Assembly (NCBI RefSeq): GCF_009646335.1
Contig: NZ_WJBU01000030.1
Coordinates: forward strand, 1 to 33,832
DNA: 33,832 nucleotides
Direction: 5' to 3'
From: Caenimonas koreensis DSM 17982
Lineage (GTDB): Bacteria > Pseudomonadota > Gammaproteobacteria > Burkholderiales > Burkholderiaceae_C
Under the pieces are notes generated by a model, which worked only from the letters and a program-made list of their open reading frames with translations, made no database searches and had not been told where the DNA came from. The position numbers were made by a program, and so were the translations under genes. Each line of letters begins with the position of its first letter. Positions within the stretch are counted from its first letter, which is position 1. Of this stretch, positions 14,829 to 22,269 are shown in pieces.

Positions 14829-14835
14829 CTGGCTC
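14829..14835. repeat. IS21 target-site duplication, left copy
   Basis: CTGGCTC next to the left tip; an identical copy lies at 17445-17451 next to the right tip. Removing one copy with the element restores the IS256 reading frame. Confidence 0.9.
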
Positions 14836-14840
14836 TGGTT

Positions 14841-14883
14841 GACGACAATTAGCTTGGCCGGCTGACGACAACTATCTTGGCCG
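14841..14883. repeat. IS21 left end, two transposase-binding-type sites
   Basis: Two near-identical 20-mers, GACGACAATTAGCTTGGCCG (14841-14860) and GACGACAACTATCTTGGCCG (14864-14883), are 23 bp apart. Multiple terminal repeats of this kind are the IstA binding sites of IS21-family elements. The left end also provides the upstream region of istA. Confidence 0.8.
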
Positions 14884-14956
14884 GTTGAGACCGGTACCGG
14901 GCAGGTCCGGGAGGCGGGGTTACCGTGCGGTCGCGACGATTACGCGAGACCCATGG

Positions 14957-16450
14957 ATGCCCGGCAAGAAGATCACGGACCACCAAGTGCACAAGTACAA
15001 GCAACACCGCAACCAGCTCAGCCAAGTGGCGGCCGCCGCCAAGGCTGGCATCAGCGAATGCAGCGCGCGGCGCATCGAAGGCAGCGACACGCTGCCGTCT
15101 CAGAAGCCGGCGCGAGACTGGCGAACCCGCAAGGACCCGTTGGCCCCCGTCTGGGAAGGCGAGGTCGTGCCGCTGCTGCGGCAGGACCCGCTGCTGAACG
15201 GCGTCACGTTGCTGGAGGAACTGCAGCGGCGCTACCCCGGCCAGTACGGCACGGGTGTGCTGCGGACGCTGCAGCGTCGCATTCGCCAGTGGCGCGCCGT
15301 CCACGGCGCCGAGCGAGACATCTTCTTCGCGCAAGAGCATCCGCCGGGACGACTGGGCCTGTCGGACTTCACCGTGGCCGATGACCTCGCGGTGGAGATC
15401 GACGGAGCCGCTTTCCCGCATCGGCTCTACCAGTTCACGCTGGCGCACTCAGGGTGGCGGCACGCCGTGCTGGTCGCGAGTGGCGAGAGCTTCCTGGCGC
15501 TGTCTACAGGCTTGCAGGCGGCCTTGTGGAAGCTGGGTGGGGTGCCGGAGGAACACCGCACGGACAGCCTGTCTGCGGCCTTCAACAACCTGGCTGAAAA
15601 GCAGGAGCTGACGCGCCGCTACGAGAGCCTGTGCGAGCACTACGGCATGCGGGCCAGCCGCTGCAATCCGAGCCAATCGCACGAGAACGGCTCGATCGAG
15701 TCGCGCCACGACTCGCTGAAGACCGCGCTGGACCAGGCGCTGCGGCTGCGTGGCACGCGGCGCTTCGACACGCAGTCAGAGTACGAGCGCTTCGTCGACA
15801 CGATCGTGCAGCGCTTCAACGCTCGCGTAAGCAAGGCGCTGGCGGTGGAGCGCCCGATGCTGCGGCTGCTGCCCGCGCGGCGCACCTCCGAGTACGAGGA
15901 GCTTCCGGCGCGGGTGAGCAAGTACGCCATCTTCACGGTCAAGGGGGTGCAGTACAGCGCGCCGAGCCAGCTGATCGGCCACCGCGTCATGGTGCGCCTG
16001 TATCCCCAGCAGGTCGAATGCTGGCTTGGCGGCCAATGCGTGTTGAAGGTCCCCAGGGCCACGAGCCAGGGTGGGCAGCGCCATCCACGCCGCATCGACT
16101 ACCGCCATCTGGTAGCTGCGCTCAAACGCAAGCCCGGCGCGTTCGCGCGTTGGGTGCTACGAGACGCGGTCTTCCCCCGTGACGTGTACCGCCAGACGTG
16201 GGAGCGCCTGTCGGCGCAACTGTCCGAGCGCGACGCCTGCAAGACGATGGTTGGTCTGCTTGCATTGGCAGCCGAAGGGCACGAAGCGCAGTTGGCAGAC
16301 GAACTGGAGCAGGTGCTGGAGATGGGGCAACTGCCCGACCTGGAGGCACTGACCGAGCTCGTCGCGCCGCGCCGAGGTGACGTGCCGGATGTGGCAGTGC
16401 AACTGCCGACGCTGGCCGGCTACGACGCACTGCTGGAGGTGGCGCAATGA
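14957..16450 (+). CDS. istA: IS21-family transposase IstA
   Basis: A 497-residue transposase that cuts and joins the element ends. The start MPGKKITDHQVHKY opens a helix-turn-helix region (AAAAKAGISECSARRIE), followed by a second DNA-binding segment (LLEELQRRYPGQYG) and an RNase H-fold core. The acidic triad is visible in order: GLSDFT, HRTDSL and HENGSIE. The beta-barrel-like C-terminal region (YAIFTVKGVQYSAPSQLIGH) is usual for IstA. An upstream in-frame ATG at 14885 would add 24 residues; 14957 is preferred because family members begin near the HTH. The stop overlaps istB (ATGA), so the helper is translated from the same message. Confidence 0.93.
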   Translation: MPGKKITDHQVHKYKQHRNQLSQVAAAAKAGISECSARRIEGSDTLPSQKPARDWRTRKDPLAPVWEGEVVPLLRQDPLLNGVTLLEELQRRYPGQYGTGVLRTLQRRIRQWRAVHGAERDIFFAQEHPPGRLGLSDFTVADDLAVEIDGAAFPHRLYQFTLAHSGWRHAVLVASGESFLALSTGLQAALWKLGGVPEEHRTDSLSAAFNNLAEKQELTRRYESLCEHYGMRASRCNPSQSHENGSIESRHDSLKTALDQALRLRGTRRFDTQSEYERFVDTIVQRFNARVSKALAVERPMLRLLPARRTSEYEELPARVSKYAIFTVKGVQYSAPSQLIGHRVMVRLYPQQVECWLGGQCVLKVPRATSQGGQRHPRRIDYRHLVAALKRKPGAFARWVLRDAVFPRDVYRQTWERLSAQLSERDACKTMVGLLALAAEGHEAQLADELEQVLEMGQLPDLEALTELVAPRRGDVPDVAVQLPTLAGYDALLEVAQ

Positions 16451-17250
16451 GCGGCGCGACGATCACCGCCGGGCGCATGGATCTGATGCTCACCGAGCTG
16501 CGCCTGCCCACCATGAAACGGCTCGCCATGAGCTTGTGCACGCAGTCGGATCGCGAAGGTTGGCCCGCTCACCGGCTGCTAGAGGCACTGCTCGAACACG
16601 AGCTGGCCGAGCGAGAAACGCGCCGTATCGACCGACACCGCGCGGAGGCTTGCTTGAGCCCTGACAAGCGGCTGTCCAGTTTCGACTTCGCCGCCGTGCC
16701 AAGCGTGTCCAAGGCGCAAGTGATGGCGCTGGCGGAGGGCCACGAGTGGCTTGACCGGGGCGCCAACGTGCTGCTGTTCGGCCCACCCGGCGTGGGCAAG
16801 AGCCACCTCGTGAGCGCGCTCGGCCACGCGCTGGTGGACGCCGGCAAGAGGGTGCTGTTCACGCGCTGCAGCGACATCGTGCAACGCCTGCAGGCGGCCC
16901 GCCAGGAACTGCGGCTACCACAGGAGCTCGCCAAGCTCGATCGCTTCGACCTGCTGATCCTGGACGACCTGAGCTACGTGCGGCGCGACCAGTCGGAGAC
17001 CTCGGTGCTGTTCGAGCTGATCGCGGAGCGCTACGAGCGAAAGAGTCTCGCCGTGACGGCGAACACGCCCTTCTCACAGTGGGGAGAAGTGTTCGTCGAG
17101 CCGGCCATGACGCTGGCTGCGGTCGACCGCCTGGTGCACCACGCCACGATCCTGGAGATGAACGTCGAGAGCTACCGGCGTCGTGCCGCACAAGGCACCC
17201 AGGCCGCCCGTCGGACGCAACCTTCAGGCACTCGAGAGACCGTGGCCTGA
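16447..17250 (+). CDS. istB: IS21-family helper ATPase IstB
   Basis: A 267-residue AAA+ ATPase of the DnaC/IstB type, which selects the target and activates IstA. An N-terminal helical domain (MDLMLTELRLPTMKRLAMSL) is followed by Walker A, GPPGVGKSH (about 114-122), Walker B, DLLILDDLSYV (about 172-182), and the sensor region VTANTPFSQW. The C-terminal tail (VHHATILEMNVESYRRR) is the usual IstB ending. All motifs are intact and the length is normal. The start overlaps the istA stop by four bases. Confidence 0.95.
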   Translation: MSGATITAGRMDLMLTELRLPTMKRLAMSLCTQSDREGWPAHRLLEALLEHELAERETRRIDRHRAEACLSPDKRLSSFDFAAVPSVSKAQVMALAEGHEWLDRGANVLLFGPPGVGKSHLVSALGHALVDAGKRVLFTRCSDIVQRLQAARQELRLPQELAKLDRFDLLILDDLSYVRRDQSETSVLFELIAERYERKSLAVTANTPFSQWGEVFVEPAMTLAAVDRLVHHATILEMNVESYRRRAAQGTQAARRTQPSGTRETVA

Positions 17251-17280
17251 CGGGGGTGGCGCCGTGGACAAGTCACCTGC

Positions 17281-17299
17281 CCACAGGACAAGCCTGTGG
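17281..17299. terminator. Hairpin downstream of istB
   Basis: CCACAGG, a 5-base loop ACAAG and CCTGTGG form a perfect 7-bp stem 30 bases after the istB stop. There is no T-run. It lies in the 146-bp non-coding stretch between istB and the right-end sites, where a terminator would limit read-through out of the element. Confidence 0.4.
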
Positions 17300-17396
17300 A
17301 CAGCCCTCCGGGTCCGTGACTTGCCCACCGCGCGTGGCAGCCGAATGAAAGGAGACCAGAAGACCGAACACCGAAAACCACGTTCCCGCCTCTCAC

Positions 17397-17439
17397 CGGC
17401 CAGAATAATTGACGCCGAGCGGCCAAAATAGTTGACGCC
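17397..17439. repeat. IS21 right end, two transposase-binding-type sites
   Basis: CGGCCAGAATAATTGACGCC (17397-17416) and CGGCCAAAATAGTTGACGCC (17420-17439) are again 23 bp apart and are inverted relative to the left sites, with GGCCG toward the inside. The tip (GATCA) lies five bases beyond, mirroring TGGTT at the left tip. Confidence 0.8.
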
Positions 17440-17444
17440 GATCA

Positions 17445-17451
17445 CTGGCTC
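17445..17451. repeat. IS21 target-site duplication, right copy
   Basis: CTGGCTC, identical to 14829-14835. Confidence 0.9.
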
Positions 17452-18213
17452 CGACCTTCAATCCGAGCACCTCGCGCTGGCCCTCGGTGTTCACCCCCAC
17501 AGCCACTATCACGGCCACGCTCACGATGCGGCCGGCCTCGCGCGTCTTCACGTACGTCGCGTTGATCCACAGGTAGGGCCAGTCGCCTTCGATCTGACGA
17601 TTCAGGAACGCGCCCACGCGCTCATCGAGTTCGCCGCACAGCCGACTGACCTGGCTTTTGGAGACGCCGCTCATGCCCAGCGCCTTGACCAGATCGTCCA
17701 CCGAACGCGTGGAGATCCCCTGCACGTAGGCCTCCTGGATTACCGCAGTCAGCGCCTTCTCCGCGGTCCGGCGTGGCTCCAGGAACTCGGGGAAGTAGCT
17801 GCCGCTGCGCAGCTTGGGAATCTTCAAGGCGACGGTGCCGGCGCGGGTGTCCCAGGCGCGCTCGCGATAGCCGTTTCGGCTGTTCACGCGCTCGGGCGAT
17901 TTCTCGTCGTAGCCGGCTCCGCAGCGCCCGTCCACATCGAGCTCCATCAGCCTCTGGGCCATGAACTGCACCATCTGGCGCAGCACGTCGATGTCGGCTC
18001 CCTTCTCGGCAAGCTCGGTCAGTGCGATAGTCGCGGTGGTCATCGTGTTTCCTTCAAGGATTTCGGTTGTTGGGTCGCACCTCAACCTTATCCGGATCCA
18101 CGATGGCCACCCCCGATCAGGAGTCGGCCACTGATGCTCTCCAAGCGCTACGGGCTAAAGCCCTTCGCGCTTTGAAAACATTAAAAACTTACACCACTCC
18201 CGGGGACATCAAC

Positions 18214-18221
18214 CGCGCGAT
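18214..18221. repeat. IS256 target-site duplication, right copy
   Basis: CGCGCGAT, identical to 14164-14171. Confidence 0.75.
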
Positions 18222-18390
18222 CCGTCGACGAGAAGTTTTTGAGCCGGGGCCGAACTGAGATGCGCAACTGCGCAACATTGAGCCGCGTTCAAGTGATCGT
18301 GGGCCCCGGTTCGAGTTTTCGATGGACTGTCTTCATTGCGCGAGGGCTGGAACCGGCCATAGCCGGACGTTTCCGTTGATTACCAATGAG

Positions 18391-18416
18391 CCCCCAAGTT
18401 GACAACCGCTTGGGGG
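18391..18416. promoter_or_regulatory. Hairpin with TTGACA in its loop, upstream of the VOC gene
   Basis: CCCCCAAG and CTTGGGGG form a perfect 8-bp stem around a 10-base loop that begins TTGACA. A second, smaller hairpin (GTCCCC, 18434-18439, with GGGGAC, 18446-18451) follows. Together they occupy the leader of the gene at 18512, so this may be an operator, an attenuator or a terminator protecting the cluster from the IS elements. The stretch 18214-18511 contains no gene that I can support. Confidence 0.35.
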
Positions 18417-18511
18417 TGCAGGCGATTGCCCCGGTCCCCCCGCAAGGGGACTGACGGCCTAGCGGCACTGCCGGATCATCCGGGCATCGAACCCTCCAAG
18501 GAGATCGCCCT

Positions 18512-19138
18512 ATGACTCTCACGACCCTGGAACCGTTGTCCCCGGCGGGCACGTATCCCGCCAACCCCGGGTTGACGCCGCGCATGCTCAATCACGCGGC
18601 CTGGATCACGCACGACGTGGCCGCCACGACCGATTTCTACACGCGCATCATGGGCATGGAGCTGGCCAGCACGATCTTCGACGATCGCGTTCCGTCCACG
18701 GGCGACGCCATTCCCTACTTCCACATCTTCTTCCGCATGGGAGACGGCTCCACGCTCGCCTTCTTCGAGTTGCCCGGCATCCCGCAGCCCGCGACGCCGA
18801 GCCACCCGGCCTACCCCCTGTTCACGCACATGGCGCTCCAGGCCAAGGACCGCGCAGAGGTGTTGAAGTGGTACGAGTGGTTGAAGAGCAATGGGCTCGA
18901 CGTGGTGGGACCGACCGACCACAAGGGCCTGATCCTGTCGATCTATTTCCACGACCCGAACGGATTCCGCCTGGAGATCACGACGCCCCTGGACAAGGAC
19001 TGGAACCGCCATACGGAACAAGGCTACGCCGATCTCAAGGCATGGCTCGACTGCAAGGAAGCCGCCCAGCGCGAGGGTCGCGACGTGCCGCAGGCGCTGA
19101 TCGAGATGATCCGCGAAACGCGCAAGCGCTACGCGTGA
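18512..19138 (+). CDS. VOC-family (glyoxalase/extradiol dioxygenase-like) protein
   Basis: A 208-residue protein of the vicinal-oxygen-chelate superfamily with two beta-alpha-beta units. Metal-ligand candidates are H28 (MLNHAAWITHD), E86 (LAFFE), H106 (FTHMALQ) and E155 (FRLEITTP); type I extradiol dioxygenases use His-His-Glu, which would be H28, H106 and E155. The DPNGFRLEI signature is common in ring-cleaving and glyoxalase-type members. A strong ribosome-binding site (AAGGAG) lies about ten bases upstream. Given the downstream hydroxylase, hydrolase and isomerase, ring cleavage is the most attractive role, but a glyoxalase or hydratase role cannot be excluded. It overlaps the end of the convergent regulator gene by ten bases. 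Confidence 0.75.
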   Translation: MTLTTLEPLSPAGTYPANPGLTPRMLNHAAWITHDVAATTDFYTRIMGMELASTIFDDRVPSTGDAIPYFHIFFRMGDGSTLAFFELPGIPQPATPSHPAYPLFTHMALQAKDRAEVLKWYEWLKSNGLDVVGPTDHKGLILSIYFHDPNGFRLEITTPLDKDWNRHTEQGYADLKAWLDCKEAAQREGRDVPQALIEMIRETRKRYA

Positions 19139-19956
19139 GGGCGGTTGCGGCTGCTCCAGAGATGCAAGTACCAGTTGAGCAACTCGCGTTCGCTGCCGAT
19201 GCCCAGGCGGTGATAGGCCCGCTTCCGGTAGGTCTTGATGGTCTCTTCGCCGACGCCCAGGTCCAGCGCGATGCCGGTGGTCGACAGGCCGTAGAGGATG
19301 CGCGCGCAGACCTCGGACTCGCGCCGCGGCATCGCCGCCTGCACCGCGATGCATTTCTCGATGACGTCAAGCGAGCGAAGGGCGTCGCCCGCGTCATGTG
19401 TCTGCCCTCGCTGCGCATGCTGGCCCAACAAGGCCACGAGCAGTTCGGCCGTGTCGACGAGGGTATCGATGGCGCCGCTGCCGAATCGCCCGTGCGGCCG
19501 CTGCCGCAGCACGCTCAGGCCGAAGCCCCGGCCACCGACGTTTCCACACAGCAGCAGGCGGTCGCTGATCCGTGGGTACAACTGCGACCTCAGGTCCGCG
19601 TAGTCGCGGTGGCCCAGGTCCGGATGGATCAACATGGGCTTCGGCACGCTCACGCAGCGCAGCGCCGAAACCATCGCCGGATCATGTCGCCAGCCCCCCT
19701 GGCCGAGATAACGGTCCACCAGGTCGCGTTGGGTGTGCTCCGGTTCGACGCAGCATGCGGCAACTTCCGTCACCGCGTCGCCGTAAATATGAAAAGCCGC
19801 AAAGTGGTCGGCGCCACAAAGACCATGCAGATAGGCGGCCAGCGACGGGCCGAGCGCATCGCTGCCGATCGCCGCGACCACGCGAGCGAGCGCGCTCTGG
19901 TGACCGTAAGGCATCTCGGCTGCCGGCGGGGCGGTCCAGGTCTTCAGGCTGTTCAT
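19129..19956 (-). CDS. LuxR-family transcriptional regulator
   Basis: A 275-residue regulator with a C-terminal LuxR-type helix-turn-helix at about 208-265 (MPRRESEVCARILYGLS, then GIALDLGVGEETIKTYRKRAYHRLG). The N-terminal 200 residues have no receiver-domain Asp pattern and may be a PAS/GAF-like ligand-binding domain (CGADHFAAFHIYGDAVTEV). It is divergent from the operon at 20046 with 89 bp between the two starts, the classic placement for a local regulator that senses a pathway compound. Its 3' end overlaps the VOC gene. Confidence 0.8.
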   Translation of the reverse strand: MNSLKTWTAPPAAEMPYGHQSALARVVAAIGSDALGPSLAAYLHGLCGADHFAAFHIYGDAVTEVAACCVEPEHTQRDLVDRYLGQGGWRHDPAMVSALRCVSVPKPMLIHPDLGHRDYADLRSQLYPRISDRLLLCGNVGGRGFGLSVLRQRPHGRFGSGAIDTLVDTAELLVALLGQHAQRGQTHDAGDALRSLDVIEKCIAVQAAMPRRESEVCARILYGLSTTGIALDLGVGEETIKTYRKRAYHRLGIGSERELLNWYLHLWSSRNRPHA

Positions 19957-19977
19957 CTCTGCGCAGGTTACATCCGG

Positions 19978-19991
19978 TCGCCCGAGGGCGA
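19978..19991. promoter_or_regulatory. Inverted repeat in the divergent promoter region
   Basis: TCGCCC and GGGCGA separated by two bases form a 14-bp dyad in the 89-bp region between the LuxR gene and the alpha/beta hydrolase. Its location makes it a candidate operator for the LuxR regulator. It is short and GC-rich, so it may also be chance. Confidence 0.35.
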
Positions 19992-20045
19992 ATCAGAATT
20001 TTCACTTAACGGCAATCGACCCCAACTGCAGACAGGAAGCCGCAC

Positions 20046-21254
20046 ATGACCGCCGACACCGCCATCCATGTCGAATGGGTGCATCTCGCGTACGAGGAAC
20101 ATACCAGATTCACCGAAACCTACGGTTTTGCCGGGAATCAGGGCAAGGTCAACCTGGAAGGGTTGCGCCTGCGGCCCGCAGGGCTGGCCCCTTCCGAAAC
20201 CTTGCTGGTCTACATGCACCCGTCCTCCACCATGCAGCTGCTGCCGGTGCCGCGGGCCATGGTGGCCGCAGGCGCCCATGTGCTGTGCGCCGGGAGCCGT
20301 TACCAGCGCAACGACGCCGCGCTGATCATGGAGAAGGTCCTGCTGGACCTGGGCGCCTACATCCGGCATGCGAAGAAAGTCTGGAACTACCGCAACGTGG
20401 TGCTGGTCGGCTGGAGCGGCGGCGGTTCGCTCTCGATGACCTACCAGTCCCAGGCGGAGGCACCGAGCATCACGCACACGCCTGCCGGCGATCCGGTGGA
20501 CGTCAAGGGCGCGGGCCTGATTCCGGCGGATGCGGTGGTCTGGCAGGCCGCTCACCTGTCGCGCAGCCACCTCCTGACGGAGAGCATCGACCCCTCGGTG
20601 CGCGACGAACTGAATCCGGACGACCGCGATCCCGAGCTCGACATCTACAACCCGCGCAACCCGAACCAGCCACCCTACACGCCCGAATTCATCGCGCGCT
20701 ACCGGGCTGGACAGATCGCGCGGATGCGTCGCATCACGGCGCGTGCCAGGGAAACCCTGGAAGCACTGAAGGCCCGCGGGGGGGGCGAGATGGAGCGGGG
20801 CTTTGTCGTGCACCGCACGCTGGCGGACCCCCGCTACATCGATCCCGCGCTCGATCCGAACGGACGCAAACCGCGCTGGTGCTATCTTGGGAACCCCGAG
20901 ACGGTGAACAGCGGGCCGGTGGGCCTCGGTCGCTTCAGCACGCTGCGATCGTGGCTGTCGCAGTGGTCGCTGGACGACACTTGTGCGAACGGACCGGTCT
21001 GTGCCGCCAAGGTGCGCGCGCCGTTGCTGGTCATCGAGAACGGTGCCGACGATGCCGTCCCTCAGCCGCACTCGCGAATTCTGTACGAGGCGGCAGCGTC
21101 GCCGGACAAGACATTCCACCTGATTCCGGGGGCGACGCACTACTACGCGGGCCAGCCGAAGCTGATGTCCGACGCCACACAGTTGATTCACGGCTGGCTC
21201 GAGGACCGTGGAATGCGCACTTCCACGAAGCACGTTCGCGGCATTGCCGCATAA
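20046..21254 (+). CDS. Alpha/beta-hydrolase
   Basis: A 402-residue hydrolase, first gene of the catabolic operon. The nucleophile elbow is GWSGGGS (Ser124), with Asp335 or Asp336 (ENGADDAVP) and His365 (PGATHYYAG) completing the triad. A long insert between about 135 and 290 would form a lid, making it larger than simple carbon-carbon hydrolases. No signal peptide is seen, so it acts in the cytoplasm on an ester, a thioester or a ring-fission product. It starts 89 bp from the divergent LuxR gene and is followed after 21 bp by the Bug protein gene, with its own ribosome-binding site AAGGAGA. Confidence 0.8.
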   Translation: MTADTAIHVEWVHLAYEEHTRFTETYGFAGNQGKVNLEGLRLRPAGLAPSETLLVYMHPSSTMQLLPVPRAMVAAGAHVLCAGSRYQRNDAALIMEKVLLDLGAYIRHAKKVWNYRNVVLVGWSGGGSLSMTYQSQAEAPSITHTPAGDPVDVKGAGLIPADAVVWQAAHLSRSHLLTESIDPSVRDELNPDDRDPELDIYNPRNPNQPPYTPEFIARYRAGQIARMRRITARARETLEALKARGGGEMERGFVVHRTLADPRYIDPALDPNGRKPRWCYLGNPETVNSGPVGLGRFSTLRSWLSQWSLDDTCANGPVCAAKVRAPLLVIENGADDAVPQPHSRILYEAAASPDKTFHLIPGATHYYAGQPKLMSDATQLIHGWLEDRGMRTSTKHVRGIAA

Positions 21255-21275
21255 CCCGATTCAAGGAGACACCCC

Positions 21276-22262
21276 ATGATGAAATCGCTTCTGCCGAAGA
21301 TCCTTCTCGCATCCCTGTCCGTGACTTTTCTTTCGACGCCGGCGTCGGGACAGGACGCTTCCGGTTTCCCCGCCCGTCCCATCACCTGGATCATCGGGGC
21401 GGCGCCCGGCGGAGGGTCGGACACCTTCGCGCGTGTCGTTGCCCAGGCCATGTCCGTCAACATGAAGCAGCCTGTGGTCGTGGTCAACAAGCCCGGTGCG
21501 TCGTCGATGATCGCCGCCGAGCAGCTGAAGAACTCGCCCAAGGACGGCTACACGATGTTCACCGCGGACAACGGAACGCTTGTCTACAACGCGGCATTGT
21601 TTCCGAAGATTCCGTACGACGTGAAGAAGGACTTCGACTACGTCACCCTGATGACGAAGATCCCTCTGCTGCTCGTGGCCAACCCGGGATTTGCCCCCCG
21701 GGATTACCGCTCGCTCGTCAACCTGGCGAAGAGCCAGCCGGGGAAGCTCAACTATGCGTCGCCCGGGACTGGCACCCCGCACAACCTGGCCACTCAGTTC
21801 CTCCTGGCTCGGGAAGGGCTGGACGTGCAGGCTGCGCAGTACAAGGGCGGCGGGCCGGCCGTCCAGGACGTCATCGCGGGGCATGTTCCTTTCATGGTCC
21901 TGGACTCGATCTCGGCGCTGCCCCTCGTTCAAGCTGGGAAGTTGCGCGCGATCGCGGCCCTCTCGCAGAAGCGCCTGGCGGGCTTCGGCGACGTCCCCGC
22001 CTTGTCCGAGTCGGGTGTGGCCGACGTGGAACTCTTCGCCTGGCAAGGCCTCGTCGTGCCGCGCGGGACACCCGCTTCCATCATCGAGAAGCTTCGGGCG
22101 GAATACGCGAAGGCGGTCCAGGATCCCGCCGTCGAACGCAAGATCCGGGAGATGGGCGTGGAGACGATCACAAGCTCTCGCGAGGCGTTCCAGGCCCTGG
22201 TCGATCGTGAAATCGGCACGTGGCACCCGCTGATCGCCAGCCGAGGCATCCGTGGCGAGTAG
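21276..22262 (+). CDS. Bug/TctC-family periplasmic binding protein
   Basis: A 328-residue extracytoplasmic solute-binding protein of the tripartite-tricarboxylate-transporter type. It has a Sec signal peptide (MMKSLLPKILLASLSVTFLS, cleavage near ASG), the family motif ITWIIGAAPGGGSDTFAR, and PVVVVNKPGA, then GTPHNLATQF. Bug proteins bind carboxylates, often aromatic or dicarboxylic acids. No TctA or TctB membrane component is encoded in the window, as for most Bug proteins of Burkholderiales, which are orphans. Its place between the hydrolase and the CoA ligase suggests it binds the pathway substrate. Confidence 0.9.
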   Translation: MMKSLLPKILLASLSVTFLSTPASGQDASGFPARPITWIIGAAPGGGSDTFARVVAQAMSVNMKQPVVVVNKPGASSMIAAEQLKNSPKDGYTMFTADNGTLVYNAALFPKIPYDVKKDFDYVTLMTKIPLLLVANPGFAPRDYRSLVNLAKSQPGKLNYASPGTGTPHNLATQFLLAREGLDVQAAQYKGGGPAVQDVIAGHVPFMVLDSISALPLVQAGKLRAIAALSQKRLAGFGDVPALSESGVADVELFAWQGLVVPRGTPASIIEKLRAEYAKAVQDPAVERKIREMGVETITSSREAFQALVDREIGTWHPLIASRGIRGE

Positions 22263-22269
22263 GTCCCCG

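Larger units (their letters stand above)
14836..17444. mobile_element. Complete IS21-family insertion sequence
   Basis: A 2609-bp element with TG and CA at its tips, flanked by the 7-bp direct repeat CTGGCTC. It carries istA and istB, overlapping by four bases, with both coding frames intact. Each end has two copies of a 20-bp site spaced 23 bp, starting five bases from the tip. The element looks capable of moving. Confidence 0.92.
14231..18043 (-). pseudogene. IS256-family transposase, split by the IS21 insertion
   Basis: The 5' part (18043 down to 17445) encodes the N-terminal half, beginning [15 protein letters not shown] after the ribosome-binding site AAGGAAAC. The 3' part (14828 down to 14231) encodes the rest. 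Joining them without the IS21 copy and one 7-bp duplication gives 1197 bp, exactly 399 codons, and the joint reads LKVGASEAEPFW, a typical IS256 sequence. The second Asp (VISDSHEG) and the Glu (NPLERLNAEIK) of the DDE triad are present. The first is not: the usual D-A-T-Y-V-K reads NATYVK (codon AAC, plus strand 17561-17563, residue 161). The enzyme was therefore probably inactive even before it was interrupted, unless this is a sequencing error. Confidence 0.9.
14172..18213. mobile_element. IS256-family insertion sequence, interrupted by an IS21-family element
   Basis: The 27-bp ends at 14172-14198 and 18187-18213 are inverted copies, 20 of 27 matching and identical over the inner eleven (GTGGTGTAAGT). 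An 8-bp direct repeat, CGCGCGAT, flanks them (14164-14171, 18214-18221), the size usual for IS256. Without the nested element and one 7-bp duplication the element is 1426 bp, again typical. It landed between the PDZ gene and the catabolic region. Confidence 0.85.

Noticed and set aside
18261..18276. Tandem 8-mer TGCGCAAC repeated twice
   Set aside because: Too short to support a regulatory or CRISPR-like call; no further copies nearby.
18391..18451. Integron attC-type recombination site suggested by the paired hairpins
   Set aside because: No integrase of the IntI type, no R'/R'' core sites and no cassette structure are present.
20075..22210. Long plus-strand frame of about 711 codons overlapping the hydrolase and Bug genes
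   Set aside because: It is out of frame with two genes that have complete catalytic or signal motifs; its own product is low-complexity.
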